This document shows, one piece after another, positions 52,774-61,263 of a DNA stretch of 64,000 nucleotides. A model generated the notes under the pieces. The model searched no databases, was not told the DNA's origin, and saw only the letters and a program-made list of their open reading frames with translations. This DNA is from Streptomyces sp. NBC_00249 (GTDB lineage: Bacteria > Actinomycetota > Actinomycetes > Streptomycetales > Streptomycetaceae). The translations under genes were made by a program, and so were the position numbers. The stretch's first letter is position 1. Each line of letters opens with the position of its first letter. The DNA lies in NCBI RefSeq assembly GCF_026342355.1, contig NZ_JAPEMV010000001.1:496001-560000 (forward strand), written 5' to 3'.

Positions 52774-53283
52774 TCAGTTGCTGGCGCGGCGCCGCACCGT
52801 GTACAGGGCTCCGGCCCCGACGGCGACGAGCCCGGCGGCTCCGGCGGCGAGTGCGACGGTGGTCGCGGAAGAGCCAGTATGCGCGAGCTCGGCGCCCTCC
52901 CCGGCGGGGGAGCCGGAGGGCGCCGGGGTGGCGGTGGCTCCGGCCGGGGTGGTCGGCAGCACGCTCGGCTTGCCGCCGGCCGGGGAGGCCGGGGCGGCGC
53001 TCGGCGAGGCGCCCGCCGGGGTGGACACCGAGGGGCTGGGCTTCGTACCGGCCGGGACGCTGGGCTTGGCGCTGGGCGATGCGCTGGGCGTGGTGCCCGC
53101 CGGCTGGGTCGGCACGGAGCTCGGCGCGGCGCTGGGCGACGAGCTGACCGCCGGCTGCGACGAGGCGGCGCCTCCCTGGGCGGCGAAGGCCGGGCCGCCG
53201 AGGGTGACGGCGGCCACCCCGGCGGCGGCAGCGACGACGGCCGCCCGGCGGGCGGACAGGGGAAGGCGCTTCAGGTTCTTCAC
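52774..53283 (-). CDS. LAHTG sortase-anchored Pro/Ser-rich surface protein
   Basis: The 169-residue precursor has a Sec signal peptide (RRAAVVAAAAGVAAVTLGGPAFA), a 95-residue Ser/Pro/Ala/Thr-rich wall-spanning region with imperfect repeats, and a sorting signal LAHTG followed by a hydrophobic helix and RRRAS tail. LAxTG is the class E sortase motif of high-GC actinobacteria. It is the first gene of a three-gene operon with the sigma factor, which may sense the surface state. Confidence 0.85.
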   Translation of the reverse strand: MKNLKRLPLSARRAAVVAAAAGVAAVTLGGPAFAAQGGAASSQPAVSSSPSAAPSSVPTQPAGTTPSASPSAKPSVPAGTKPSPSVSTPAGASPSAAPASPAGGKPSVLPTTPAGATATPAPSGSPAGEGAELAHTGSSATTVALAAGAAGLVAVGAGALYTVRRRASN

Positions 53284-53350
53284 AGTGGTTCTCCACGGTC
53301 GGGACGAGGGCGCACAACCACGCCCTTCACCCCCGCACGACGCGCGACCG

Positions 53351-53373
53351 CCCGATCGGTTGCCGCCGGTTCC
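53351..53373 (-). promoter_or_regulatory. Candidate ECF-type promoter
   Basis: On the minus strand GGAAC occupies 53373-53369 and a CGATCGG-like element follows after about 12-18 bases (53350-53360). GGAAC is the -35 of many ECF-dependent promoters, so the operon may be driven by its own sigma factor. An AT-rich AAAAACTTTT lies upstream of it. The -10 assignment is uncertain. Confidence 0.35.
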
Positions 53374-53442
53374 GAAAAACTTTTCGCGCGCCCCGCCGCA
53401 CCGCTCGCGGAGGTCCCCCGCCCGCCGCCGCCCGCCCGGGGT

Positions 53443-54360
53443 TCAGTCCCCCGCGGGCGGCGCCGCCGGAGGCCAGGGGACCTCCGCGAGGAGCGGCAGC
53501 AGGGTCTCCTCCTCGTGGTCGAGATGGGCCGTCAGTTCGTCCGTCATCCGTGCCAGCTCGGCGCGGAACCGCTCGGGTTCGGCGATGGCGACGTCGCCGA
53601 GCAGGGCCACCAGTTCGCCCTGGATCCGGGCGACGGTGCGGTGTTCCTCCCGCAGCCGCTCGAACGTGCCCGCCAGGTGCGGGTGGTGGACGGCGATCCC
53701 GGGGAAGAGGTGGGCGTCCTCGCTGGTGTGGTGGAACTCCAGCGACCGGCAGAAGGCCAGGCAGCGCTGGCGGATCTGGAGTCCGAGGCCGGGCGCGGGC
53801 GGCTCCCCCGGGCCCGCGTGGGAGGCGCGGGCGGCGAAGTGGGCCTCGGTCTCGGCGCTCACGTGGCGCAGCTGGGCCCGGAGCCAGGTGTGGACCTCCA
53901 GCAGTTTCCCGGCCAGGGTGGTGACCTCGCCGGGGGCCTGCCAGCCTTCGGGTTCCGCCGGTTCCAGGACGACGACCGGCAGCGGCCTGGCCGTCCGGTC
54001 CTGGTAGTCGCCGTAGCCGGGGGCCACGCGCAGCACCTCGGCGAAGAGTTCCTCGCGCCGGGTCCCTTCGGCGGGTACGGCGAGGGCCTCGAAGGTGTCG
54101 GCGCCGAGCTCCACCCGTACCTCGGGGTGGGCGAGGAGGTTGTGGTACCAGTCGGGGTGGCGGGCGGCTCCGAGGTTCGAGCCGACGACGAGCAGGGCGC
54201 TGCCGTGGCGGACGTAGCCGAGGGGTGTGGTGTGCGCGGTTGACGAGACCGCGCCGGTGGTGGTCAGCAGGAGCAGGTCCGAGCCCTCGAAGGGGCCGCC
54301 GACCTTGCCCTGGCGGGCGCGGAACTCCTCGATGACGGACTGGTTGAAGGACGTGGGCAC
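53443..54360 (-). CDS. F420-type nitroreductase fused to hemerythrin HHE domain
   Basis: The 305-residue protein has two parts. Residues 1-145 match deazaflavin(F420)-dependent nitroreductases of the DDN family (PFEGSDLLLLTTTGAVSS, GYVRHGSALLVVGSNLGAARHPDWYHNLLAHPEV). Residues 150-290 are a four-helix hemerythrin with iron ligands in EVHTWLRAQLRH, LEFHHTSEDAHLFP, LREEHRTVAR and LTAHLDHEEETLLPLL. The hemerythrin part could sense or supply oxygen, nitric oxide or redox state to the F420 enzyme. The start is GTG. Confidence 0.85.
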   Translation of the reverse strand: MPTSFNQSVIEEFRARQGKVGGPFEGSDLLLLTTTGAVSSTAHTTPLGYVRHGSALLVVGSNLGAARHPDWYHNLLAHPEVRVELGADTFEALAVPAEGTRREELFAEVLRVAPGYGDYQDRTARPLPVVVLEPAEPEGWQAPGEVTTLAGKLLEVHTWLRAQLRHVSAETEAHFAARASHAGPGEPPAPGLGLQIRQRCLAFCRSLEFHHTSEDAHLFPGIAVHHPHLAGTFERLREEHRTVARIQGELVALLGDVAIAEPERFRAELARMTDELTAHLDHEEETLLPLLAEVPWPPAAPPAGD

Positions 54361-54711
54361 AGGTTTTCTCTCTCCGGGGCGTGACGGGGCACGCCGTCCG
54401 CCTCCCGACGGGCCCTGGCGGCAAGGTGAGTTGCCGGGGCGCGGCGGAACGGGGGCGGGGCGCGGCGTGCGAGGAGGTGATGACGGGGCCCGGGCACGGC
54501 GAAGGTGCCTGGGGAGGTGACGCGGGGGCCGGATCGGCCTACGTCAACTGCGGGGCGCGGAGTACGAACTCATGGCGGTTCCCGGGGGTGAAGGGTGTTC
54601 CGCCCGACCGCCGGCCGGCCCACTGCTCTTTGGCCGGCGTCACGCGACACCGCTGCCCATTACACGCATCCGGGGCGCCGATGTCAACGCGGGGACTTCG
54701 GCGCGGCCCTC
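54361..54711. other. Intergenic stretch between MocR and F420-hemerythrin genes
   Basis: This 351-bp gap separates two minus-strand genes. Apart from the possible 34-residue ORF described at 54539-54643, it holds no supported gene, no long inverted repeat, and no clear terminator. Confidence 0.5.
54539..54643 (-). CDS. Possible 34-residue small protein
   Basis: From a GTG at 54643 the frame reads VTPAKEQWAGRRSGG and then TPFTPGNRHEFVLRAPQLT before TAG. The amino-acid mix is protein-like, but there is no good ribosome-binding site and no known family. It could be a real small ORF, a remnant, or chance. Confidence 0.25.
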   Translation of the reverse strand: MTPAKEQWAGRRSGGTPFTPGNRHEFVLRAPQLT

Positions 54712-56190
54712 TCAACGCCGCCCGCCGCCCGTGCACTTCGCGAGCGCCCGGCCCAGCAGGGCGACGCCCTCCTCGATCTCGCCCGCCGGGCCCGCCGCGT
54801 ACCCGAGGACCAGGCCCGGCGGGCCGGGCCGTACCCGGTGCCAGGACAGCGGGTGGGCCTTGACGCCGAGGGCCAGGGCCTCGGCCGCGAGGTCCGTGTC
54901 CGCGAAGGAGGCGCCGTCGAAGGTGACCATCAGATGCAGGCCCGCCGCCGCGCCGTGGACCCGGGCGCCGGGCAGTTCGGCGGCGACCGCCCGCAGCATG
55001 GCGTCCCGGCGGCGTCGGTGGCGGCGGCGTACGAAGCGCAGGTGGCGCTCCAGTTCGCCCGATTCCATCAGCCGGGCCAGCACGAGCTGTGCGAGGACCG
55101 GGTTGCCCAGGTCGGCGTAGCGCTTCGCCGCGACCACCTCGTCGCGCAGGCGCCCGGGGACGAGCAGCCAGCCCAGCCGGAGGGCGGGCGCGAGCAGTTT
55201 GGAGACGCTGCCGGCGTAGCAGACCCCCTCGGGTGCCAGCGCCCGCAGCGCGGGCACGGGCGCGCGGTCGTAGCGGTGCTCGGCGTCGTAGTCGTCCTCC
55301 ACGACCAGTCCCCCGGCCGCCGCCCAGTCCAGCAGGTCCCGGCGGCGTTCCCCGTCGAGGACGACCCCGGTGGGGAACTGGTGCGCGGGGGTCATGAGCA
55401 CCGCCTGCGCCCCGCTCGCCCGCAGCGCGGCCACGTCCAGCCCGGCCCCGTCCACGGGTACTCCTACGGTGTCCAGCCCGCCGTGCTCCAGCTGCTGGCG
55501 CGCCCCGAGCGAGCCGGGGTCCTCCACCGCCACCCGGCGCACGCCGTGCGCGGGCAGCACCTGCGCGAGCAGCCCGAGGGCCTGCGCGACCCCGGCGACC
55601 ACGACGACCTCGCCGGGGTCCGCCCGGATGCCCCGGCTGCGGGCGAGCCAGCCGGCGACGGCCTCGCGCAGGGCGGGCGCGCCCTGCGGGTTGCCGTAGC
55701 CGAAGTCGGCCGGGGTGAGGGCGGCGAGGACCCGGCGCTCGGCCTGGAGCCAGGCCGTACGCGGGAAGGCGGTGAGGTCGGGGACCCCGGGCGAGAGGTC
55801 GATGCGGCAGGGCACCGCGCGCAGGGCGTCCACCAGGCCGCCGCGCTCCGCCTCGGGCGGGCGGCCGCCCGCCGGGGGCGGCGGGGGCGCGGCGACGACG
55901 ACGGTGCCGCCGCGGCCGCGTCCGGCGACCTGGCCGGTCTCGGCGAGCCGCTGGTAGGCCTCGGTCACCAGGCCCCGGGAGACGCGCAGTTCGGCGGCGA
56001 GGACCCGGCCGGCGGGGAGTCTGCTCCCGACGGGCAGGGTGCCGTCCGCGATGGCGGCGCGCAGCCGGTCGGCGAGCCACTCGGTGCGGCCGCCGGGCGG
56101 GGCCTGGCGGATGTCGAGCTGAAGGAAGTCCGATCCGGCCTCGGAGGCCTTTATGGACCCCTGGTCGGCGGTGTCTTTGGACCTGCTCAC
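54712..56190 (-). CDS. MocR/GntR-aminotransferase fusion regulator (PdxR-like)
   Basis: The 492-residue protein has an N-terminal GntR winged helix (ADRLRAAIADGTLPVGSRLPAGRVLAAELRVSRGLVTEAYQ), a Pro-rich linker, and a type-I aminotransferase domain with the PLP Lys331 (YAGSVSKLLAPALRLGW) and VEDDYDAEHRYD. MocR proteins sense PLP or amino compounds. Start GTG at 56190. It diverges from a DMT exporter gene with only 29 bp between the starts, so it almost certainly controls that gene. Confidence 0.9.
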   Translation of the reverse strand: MSRSKDTADQGSIKASEAGSDFLQLDIRQAPPGGRTEWLADRLRAAIADGTLPVGSRLPAGRVLAAELRVSRGLVTEAYQRLAETGQVAGRGRGGTVVVAAPPPPPAGGRPPEAERGGLVDALRAVPCRIDLSPGVPDLTAFPRTAWLQAERRVLAALTPADFGYGNPQGAPALREAVAGWLARSRGIRADPGEVVVVAGVAQALGLLAQVLPAHGVRRVAVEDPGSLGARQQLEHGGLDTVGVPVDGAGLDVAALRASGAQAVLMTPAHQFPTGVVLDGERRRDLLDWAAAGGLVVEDDYDAEHRYDRAPVPALRALAPEGVCYAGSVSKLLAPALRLGWLLVPGRLRDEVVAAKRYADLGNPVLAQLVLARLMESGELERHLRFVRRRHRRRRDAMLRAVAAELPGARVHGAAAGLHLMVTFDGASFADTDLAAEALALGVKAHPLSWHRVRPGPPGLVLGYAAGPAGEIEEGVALLGRALAKCTGGGRR

Positions 56191-56219
56191 GGGACCATTG
56201 TGCCTCCAGGCTGGACGTC

Positions 56220-57200
56220 ATGAGCACCTCCACCGACTCCGCCGCCCCGGCCGACACAACCACAGCCACCACCTCCTTCCGCGATCTCGCCCCCGGCGTC
56301 ATCGGCATGGCGCTGGTCGGCAGCAGCGTCACCGTCTCGCGTTCCCTGGTGGACGCCCCCCTGTTCGCCGCGCAGGCCGTCCGGTACGCGGCCGCGGCCC
56401 TGATCCTGGTCGCGCTCGCCCGGATCGCCCGGGTGCCGCTGTCGCGTCCGCGGGGCGGGGAGTGGCTGTGGCTGGCCGGGATCGCGGCCACCGGGCTGGT
56501 GCTGTTCAACGTGGCCGTCGTACGGGGTGTCGCGCACGCCGAACCGGCCGTGATCGCGGTCGCGGTGGCGTCCGTACCGGTCCTGCTGGGGGTCGTCGGC
56601 CCGCTGCTGGAGGGCCGGCGGCCGAGCCGGAGGGTGCTGCTGGCCGCGCCCGTGGTGGTCGCCGGGGCCGTGCTCGTCGAGGGGACGGGGCGCACCGATG
56701 CCGCCGGGGTGGGCTGGGCGGTGCTGGCACTGGCCTGCGAGGCGGGGTTCACGCTGCTCGCGGTGCCGGTGCTGGGGCGGCACGGCGCCTGGGGGGTGTC
56801 GGTGCACGCGGTGTGGATGGGGGCGGTGATGCTGGCGGGGCTGTCGTTGTTCACGGAGTCACCCTCGGCCGTGGGGGCGCTCAAGGCGGGCCAGTGGGCG
56901 GCGGTCGGCTACCTGGCGGTGCTGGTGACGGCGGTGGCCTTCCTGCTCTGGTACCGCACCGTGGCCGCCGTGGGCTCCGGCCGGGCCGGGCTGCTGACGG
57001 GGGTCGCCCCGCTCGCGGCGGCGGGCGCCGGGGCCGTGTCGGGGGGCGGGGCGCCGGGGGCGGCGGTGTGGGCGGGCCTGGCGGTGGTGATCGCCGGACT
57101 GGCCCTGGGCCTGCGCGGCGGGAGCGGGTCCGAGGACGGCGGGGGGAGCCCGCCCGCCTCCGCCCGCCCGGGAGCCGCTCAGGCGGGCCGGTGTGCGTAG
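56220..57200 (+). CDS. DMT-superfamily EamA exporter
   Basis: The 326-residue protein has ten hydrophobic helices in two EamA repeats (VVRGVAHAEPAVIAVAVASVPVLLGVVGP; second repeat ends at LAVVIAGLALGLRGG). It probably exports an amino acid or related amine. The MocR regulator is divergent and adjacent. Its last 22 bp overlap the end of the convergent methyltransferase gene. Confidence 0.85.
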   Translation: MSTSTDSAAPADTTTATTSFRDLAPGVIGMALVGSSVTVSRSLVDAPLFAAQAVRYAAAALILVALARIARVPLSRPRGGEWLWLAGIAATGLVLFNVAVVRGVAHAEPAVIAVAVASVPVLLGVVGPLLEGRRPSRRVLLAAPVVVAGAVLVEGTGRTDAAGVGWAVLALACEAGFTLLAVPVLGRHGAWGVSVHAVWMGAVMLAGLSLFTESPSAVGALKAGQWAAVGYLAVLVTAVAFLLWYRTVAAVGSGRAGLLTGVAPLAAAGAGAVSGGGAPGAAVWAGLAVVIAGLALGLRGGSGSEDGGGSPPASARPGAAQAGRCA

Positions 57201-57808
57201 CAGAAGAGGTGTTCCTCGGGGCCGGCGAGGGGGTCGGCGGGCCGGTAGGTCTGTGTGTGGTGGCGCAGCACCTCCAGGCCCGCTGCGGCCAGCCGCTCCA
57301 GGTGCTGTTCGGTGGAGAGGCTGCTGACGGTGACAGGGTGGCCCATCCACTCGATGTCCAGGCCCCGGATGTCGCCCGGCACGGTGGCCAGCAGGAGGTG
57401 TCCGCCGGGCGCGACCCAGGACGCCATCCGGTCGAGGGTCCGGGCGATCTCCGGCTGGTCCATGACCAGGAGGGGGAAGAAGGAGCAGACGGCGTCGTAC
57501 CCGCCCGCCCGGGGCGTGTAGGTGCGGACGTCGGCCTGTTCGAAGCGCGCCCCCGGGACCCGGGCGCGGGCCGCCTCGACCATGGCCGCGGAGACGTCGA
57601 TGCCGGTCACGTCGTGCCCGGCCCGTACGAGGGCGTCGGCGGTGGGCCGGCCGGTGCCGCTGCCGACGTCGAGCACGCGGGCCCGGGCGGGCAGCCGGGC
57701 CGTGAGCCAGTCGAGGGCCTCCAGCTGGGCGGGGACCTGACCGAACAGCTCCTCGTAGCGCTCGCCCAGCGCGTCGAACAGTTCCGCCGCGCTCTCGCGT
57801 CGCGTCAT
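57179..57808 (-). CDS. SAM-dependent methyltransferase, class I
   Basis: The 209-residue enzyme has the SAM-binding motif I VLDVGSGTGRPTAD, the motif II acidic loop (VTGIDVSAAMVEAARAR) and QADVRTYTPRAGGYDAVCSFF. GGAGG lies four bases before the ATG at 57808. No substrate-specific signature is visible. Confidence 0.85.
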   Translation of the reverse strand: MTRRESAAELFDALGERYEELFGQVPAQLEALDWLTARLPARARVLDVGSGTGRPTADALVRAGHDVTGIDVSAAMVEAARARVPGARFEQADVRTYTPRAGGYDAVCSFFPLLVMDQPEIARTLDRMASWVAPGGHLLLATVPGDIRGLDIEWMGHPVTVSSLSTEQHLERLAAAGLEVLRHHTQTYRPADPLAGPEEHLFCYAHRPA

Positions 57809-57881
57809 GGCGCCTCCTCGTCCCGGAAGTCCACCGTACCGGCAACTCACGGGCGGCAAGGGGCTGTTGCCGGTCCGGTGG

Positions 57882-58256
57882 TCAGCCCGAGGAGGGCACC
57901 AGGACCACGGCCGTGCCGTACGCGCACACCTCGGTCCCGACGTCGGCGGCGTCGGTCACGTCGAAGCGCATCATCAGCACCGCGTTGGCCCCGCGCGCCT
58001 TGGCCTGTTCGATGAGCCGCTCCATGGCCTGGTTGCGGGTCTGGACCAGGGTCTTGGTGAGGCCCTTCAGTTCGCCGCCGATCATGGACTTCAGGCCGGC
58101 GCCGATCTGGCTGCCGAGGTGCCGGGAGCGCACGGTGAGCCCGAAGACCTCCCCGATGACCTGCTCGACGCGGTAGCCGGGGACGTCGTTGGTCGTCACG
58201 ACGAGGACGCCGGTCTGCTGGGCGCCGGGGCCGCCGCCGTAGTCTTCGATACCCAT
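57882..58256 (-). CDS. YbjQ/UPF0145 (DUF74) protein
   Basis: The 124-residue protein matches UPF0145: TTNDVPGYRVEQVIGEVFGLTVRSRHLGSQIGAGLKSMIGGELKGLTKTL (about 22-70) and ARGANAVLMMRFDVT. It forms pentameric rings in solved structures; function is unknown, though heavy-metal binding has been proposed. The ATG at 58256 fits the family start. Confidence 0.88.
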   Translation of the reverse strand: MGIEDYGGGPGAQQTGVLVVTTNDVPGYRVEQVIGEVFGLTVRSRHLGSQIGAGLKSMIGGELKGLTKTLVQTRNQAMERLIEQAKARGANAVLMMRFDVTDAADVGTEVCAYGTAVVLVPSSG

Positions 58257-58399
58257 GCAGCCCACTGTGGCGCGCCCGGCGGCGCCCCGCATCCGCAGCG
58301 GCCGCCGGCCCCGCGGGAACCTTGGCCGGAACCCCTCCGAGTGATTGGCAGGCGCCCTGAGCACTCCCTAGCATGAGCCGATTCCCACCAGGAGGGCAC

Positions 58400-59221
58400 A
58401 TGGACTCAGGCCAGGACCCGCAGCCGCCTCTCATCGACATGCACACCCCGAGCGTGGCCCGTATGTACGACTGGCTGCTGGGCGGGGTGGAGAACTACGC
58501 CAGCGACCGCGACGCCTGCGCCAAGCTGCTGGAGATCGCGCCGAGCACCCAGTTACTGGCCCGCAACAACCGGGCCTTCCTCACCCGTGTCGTGCGCACC
58601 CTCGTCGAGGACTACGGCATCCGCCAGTTCCTCGACCACGGCTCCGGCCTCCCCACCCAGGACAACGTCCACGAGGTCGCGCAGCGCGCCGACCCGCGCT
58701 GCCGGGTCGCCTACGTGGACAACGACCCCATGGTCCTGGCCCACGCCCAGACCACCCTGCACGACAACTCCGGCACCCTGGTGATCTCCCAGGACATGCG
58801 CGAGACGGAGCGGATCCGGCGGGCCACGGACCGGTTCCTCGACTGGGAGCAGCCCATCGCCGCGCTCTTCGTGTCGGTCCTGCACTGCATCCCGGACACC
58901 GACGACGAGCGCTCCCCCGCCGAGGTGGTCCGCCGCACCGCCGCCCTGCTCCCGCCGGGCAGCTTCATGGTGATCTGCCAGCTCGTGAGCGACGACGCGG
59001 ACGTGCGCGAACAGGTGACCCGCCTCATGGAGGTGACCACGCACGGCCATTGGGGCCGGGTGCGGGAGACCCACGAGGTGGAGCGGTACTTCGACGGCCT
59101 GGACATCCTCGAACCGCGGCTGGTGGACGTGGTCGACTGGCGGCCGGACGCGATGCCGCCCCCGCCCGAGCGCCGGCCGAAGGACTGGGTCGAGTGGGGC
59201 GGGGTCGGCCGGCTCCGGTAG
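58400..59221 (+). CDS. DUF574-type SAM-dependent methyltransferase, TTA codon present
   Basis: The 273-residue protein belongs to the Streptomyces-expanded DUF574 (PF04672) family: PSVARMYDWLLGGVENYASDRDAC at the start, FLDHGSGLPTQDNVHE as SAM motif I and AYVDNDPMVLAHAQ. These often accompany DUF397 genes. Codon 52 is TTA (58553-58555), so translation needs the bldA tRNA and should be delayed in growth. GGAGG lies four bases before the ATG at 58400, favoured over an ATG at 58373. Confidence 0.88.
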   Translation: MDSGQDPQPPLIDMHTPSVARMYDWLLGGVENYASDRDACAKLLEIAPSTQLLARNNRAFLTRVVRTLVEDYGIRQFLDHGSGLPTQDNVHEVAQRADPRCRVAYVDNDPMVLAHAQTTLHDNSGTLVISQDMRETERIRRATDRFLDWEQPIAALFVSVLHCIPDTDDERSPAEVVRRTAALLPPGSFMVICQLVSDDADVREQVTRLMEVTTHGHWGRVRETHEVERYFDGLDILEPRLVDVVDWRPDAMPPPPERRPKDWVEWGGVGRLR

Positions 59222-59236
59222 CGGACGGGCCGCGGC

Positions 59237-60157
59237 CTAGCGGAAGGCTTCGAGTGCTTCCAGGATCATGGCCCGGCTGCGGTCCCTGGAGGCCGCGGCG
59301 ACGCGCAGGTTGCTCAGCGCGTTGCGGTGGTCGTCCAGGGCGCGGGGGCGGGTCACGTAGTTCGCGCCGTTGATGTGCTCGACGTACGCGAGCTCGCCCG
59401 GTCCGCCGTCGCGGAAGGTGAGGTGGGTGATCGGGTAGGGCGGTGCGGCGACGTAGCCCGAGGTCATGTCGAGGATGCGGATGTTGACCTTGGCCCGGTC
59501 CCCCGCCTCCAGCAGGTACGTGAGCTGCTCCCGCATCACCCGCGCGTTGCCGCAGCGCCGCTTGAGGACGCCCTCGTCCAGCAGGGCGGTCAGGCGCGGG
59601 GCCTCGCCCTCCATGAGGCGCAGCCGGCGCTGGGTGCGCAGCTGGACGACGCGTTCGATCTCCGCGTCGGGGGCGCTGGGCATGACGGCCCTGACCATGT
59701 GCCAGGCGTACTCGGGGAGCTGGAGGATGCCGGGTATGACGAGGTTCTCGTAGACGCAGATCTCCTCGGCGTCGCCCTCCAGCTGGATCAGGCGGCGCAG
59801 GAAGCCGGGCGTGACGTCGCTGTACTGCTCGTACCACTCGCAGTCCTGGGCGAATTCCAGGAGCCGTTCGATCGTCCGGATCTCCTCCTGGTCCAGGCCG
59901 TAGTGCCGGATCAGGTCGTGGACGTCGCGGGCCTTGGGCGGGCTCTCGCCGCGCTCCAGGCGGCTGACCTTCGACACGGAGCTGCGGATCACGGCCGCGA
60001 CCTCGCGCAGGGTGAGCCCGCGATCCTCCCGGTGCCCTCTGAGTGCCTGCCCCAGCACCCGGCCGGCCGCCGCCCGGCCCGGCTCCCTCCCCAGCGGCAG
60101 TACCGGTGCGAGGGAGGCGGGCGGCGGCTCGGAGAGCGGCTCGGGGAAAGCAGGCAT
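59237..60157 (-). CDS. XRE-family regulator with DUF5753 domain
   Basis: The 306-residue protein has a Cro/CI HTH at about 34-90 (LGQALRGHREDRGLTLREVAAVIRSSVSKVSRLERGE) and a DUF5753 C-domain (YENLVIPGILQLPEYAWHMVRAV). It is of the WhiJ-like type found as dozens of paralogues in Streptomyces. The ATG at 60157 has GGAG seven bases before it. A DUF397 gene lies upstream, 90 bp away. The pair probably works as a regulator with a small protein partner in development. Confidence 0.88.
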   Translation of the reverse strand: MPAFPEPLSEPPPASLAPVLPLGREPGRAAAGRVLGQALRGHREDRGLTLREVAAVIRSSVSKVSRLERGESPPKARDVHDLIRHYGLDQEEIRTIERLLEFAQDCEWYEQYSDVTPGFLRRLIQLEGDAEEICVYENLVIPGILQLPEYAWHMVRAVMPSAPDAEIERVVQLRTQRRLRLMEGEAPRLTALLDEGVLKRRCGNARVMREQLTYLLEAGDRAKVNIRILDMTSGYVAAPPYPITHLTFRDGGPGELAYVEHINGANYVTRPRALDDHRNALSNLRVAAASRDRSRAMILEALEAFR

Positions 60158-60247
60158 GAGAACTCCAGAATGACGAAGACGGGTCCCGGTCATTCAGAAT
60201 GGAGTGTCAGCTCCTGCCGTTCCAAGCTTTGGCCTACGATATGACCG

Positions 60248-60481
60248 TCATCCGGTCAGCTCGTCGAATTCCGATCGTTTCGCGCCGTCGAGGAAAGCCC
60301 CGATCTCCGCCGCCGTGAACACCAGCGCCGGCCCGTCCGGGAAGCGCGAGTTGCGCACCGCCACACCGCCGCCACCCAGAGCGGCTACTTCCACACAGTT
60401 GCCGTTGCCCACACTGGCACTGCTCTTCACCCAGGTCACGCCGGGAATCTCACTCGCCACGACGCCATTGTGTAACTGCAT
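60248..60481 (-). CDS. DUF397 small protein, TTA codon at position 3
   Basis: The 77-residue protein has the DUF397 pattern: GVTWVKSSASVGNGNCVEVAAL, AVRNSRFPDGPALVFTAAEIGAFLDG. DUF397 proteins interact genetically with WhiJ-like XRE proteins. The third codon is TTA (60473-60475), so bldA may gate translation. The start is supported by GAGGAGG upstream and the family length. A 14-bp palindrome lies about 40 bases upstream. Confidence 0.9.
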   Translation of the reverse strand: MQLHNGVVASEIPGVTWVKSSASVGNGNCVEVAALGGGGVAVRNSRFPDGPALVFTAAEIGAFLDGAKRSEFDELTG

Positions 60482-60519
60482 GACCGGACCCCTCCTCGTC
60501 GGACGCGCATGATCACGCA

Positions 60520-60533
60520 ATCCCATATGGGAT
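60520..60533. promoter_or_regulatory. Perfect 14-bp palindrome upstream of DUF397/XRE genes
   Basis: ATCCCATATGGGAT reads the same on both strands and lies 38 bp before the DUF397 start, in a gap with locally lower GC. It is a likely operator of the pair, perhaps bound by the XRE protein. Confidence 0.55.
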
Positions 60534-60740
60534 GGCACGACAAGCACTTATGAGAATGCTAGCCAGATGCGTGGTGCGCCGGAGTCCCCCGAAAGGGTTG
60601 GGCAGATCGGGCTAAAGGCCGGTGCGCCGTCCGCGCAGCGGCCGGAGGCCTCGTCATAGTCGTCCCTGGCAGCCGCCCGGTTGCCGCCCCGGCCCGTGCG
60701 CCTCACGGCCGGGCGGAAGTCTTCGTAGAGGAGCCGGCTC

Positions 60741-61244
60741 ATGCTGAAGCCCACCAGGACCGTTCTCGCCCTGGCCGCCGGAAGTCTGCTGCTCGGCCTG
60801 GCCGGGACGGGCATCGCGGTCGCGGACGAGGGTCCCGTGGACGAGCCCGATTACGTGAACGTGGTCGACGACGACCCCGAGTACGAGGACGGCGTCGAGG
60901 ACGGGACCGAGGACGGCACCGAGGACGGCACCGAGAGCGACGACCCCGTCGTGTACCCCAAGCCCCGGCACGCCCTCGGCAAGGTGATCTCGCGGGGCCC
61001 GCTGAAGGTCCGCAGCCGCCCCACCACCCACTCGTACGTCGTGGGCAAGGTGCACCCGCACGAGAAGGTGGCGATCCAGTGCAAGAAGCGCGGTGAGAGC
61101 GTCTCCGGCAACAGGATCTGGTACCGCCTGGACGAGCGCCGCAAGGACGGCATGAACGGCGCCCCCAAGGCCGCCGACCGCAAGGGGGGCTGGGTCTCCG
61201 CCCGTTACGTCAAGGACATCACCCCGGTGAAGTGGTGCCGCTGA
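60741..61244 (+). CDS. Secreted SH3-like domain protein
   Basis: The 167-residue precursor has a signal peptide (RTVLALAAGSLLLGLAGTGIAVA), a very acidic linker with repeated EDGT units, and a bacterial SH3 domain (GPLKVRSRPTTHSYVVGKVHPHEKVAIQCKKRG ... GGWVSARYVKDI) with a Cys pair. SH3b domains bind cell-wall peptides. GAGGAG precedes the ATG. Role unknown. Confidence 0.8.
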   Translation: MLKPTRTVLALAAGSLLLGLAGTGIAVADEGPVDEPDYVNVVDDDPEYEDGVEDGTEDGTEDGTESDDPVVYPKPRHALGKVISRGPLKVRSRPTTHSYVVGKVHPHEKVAIQCKKRGESVSGNRIWYRLDERRKDGMNGAPKAADRKGGWVSARYVKDITPVKWCR

Positions 61245-61263
61245 CCTGCCGCTGACCTCCGGG

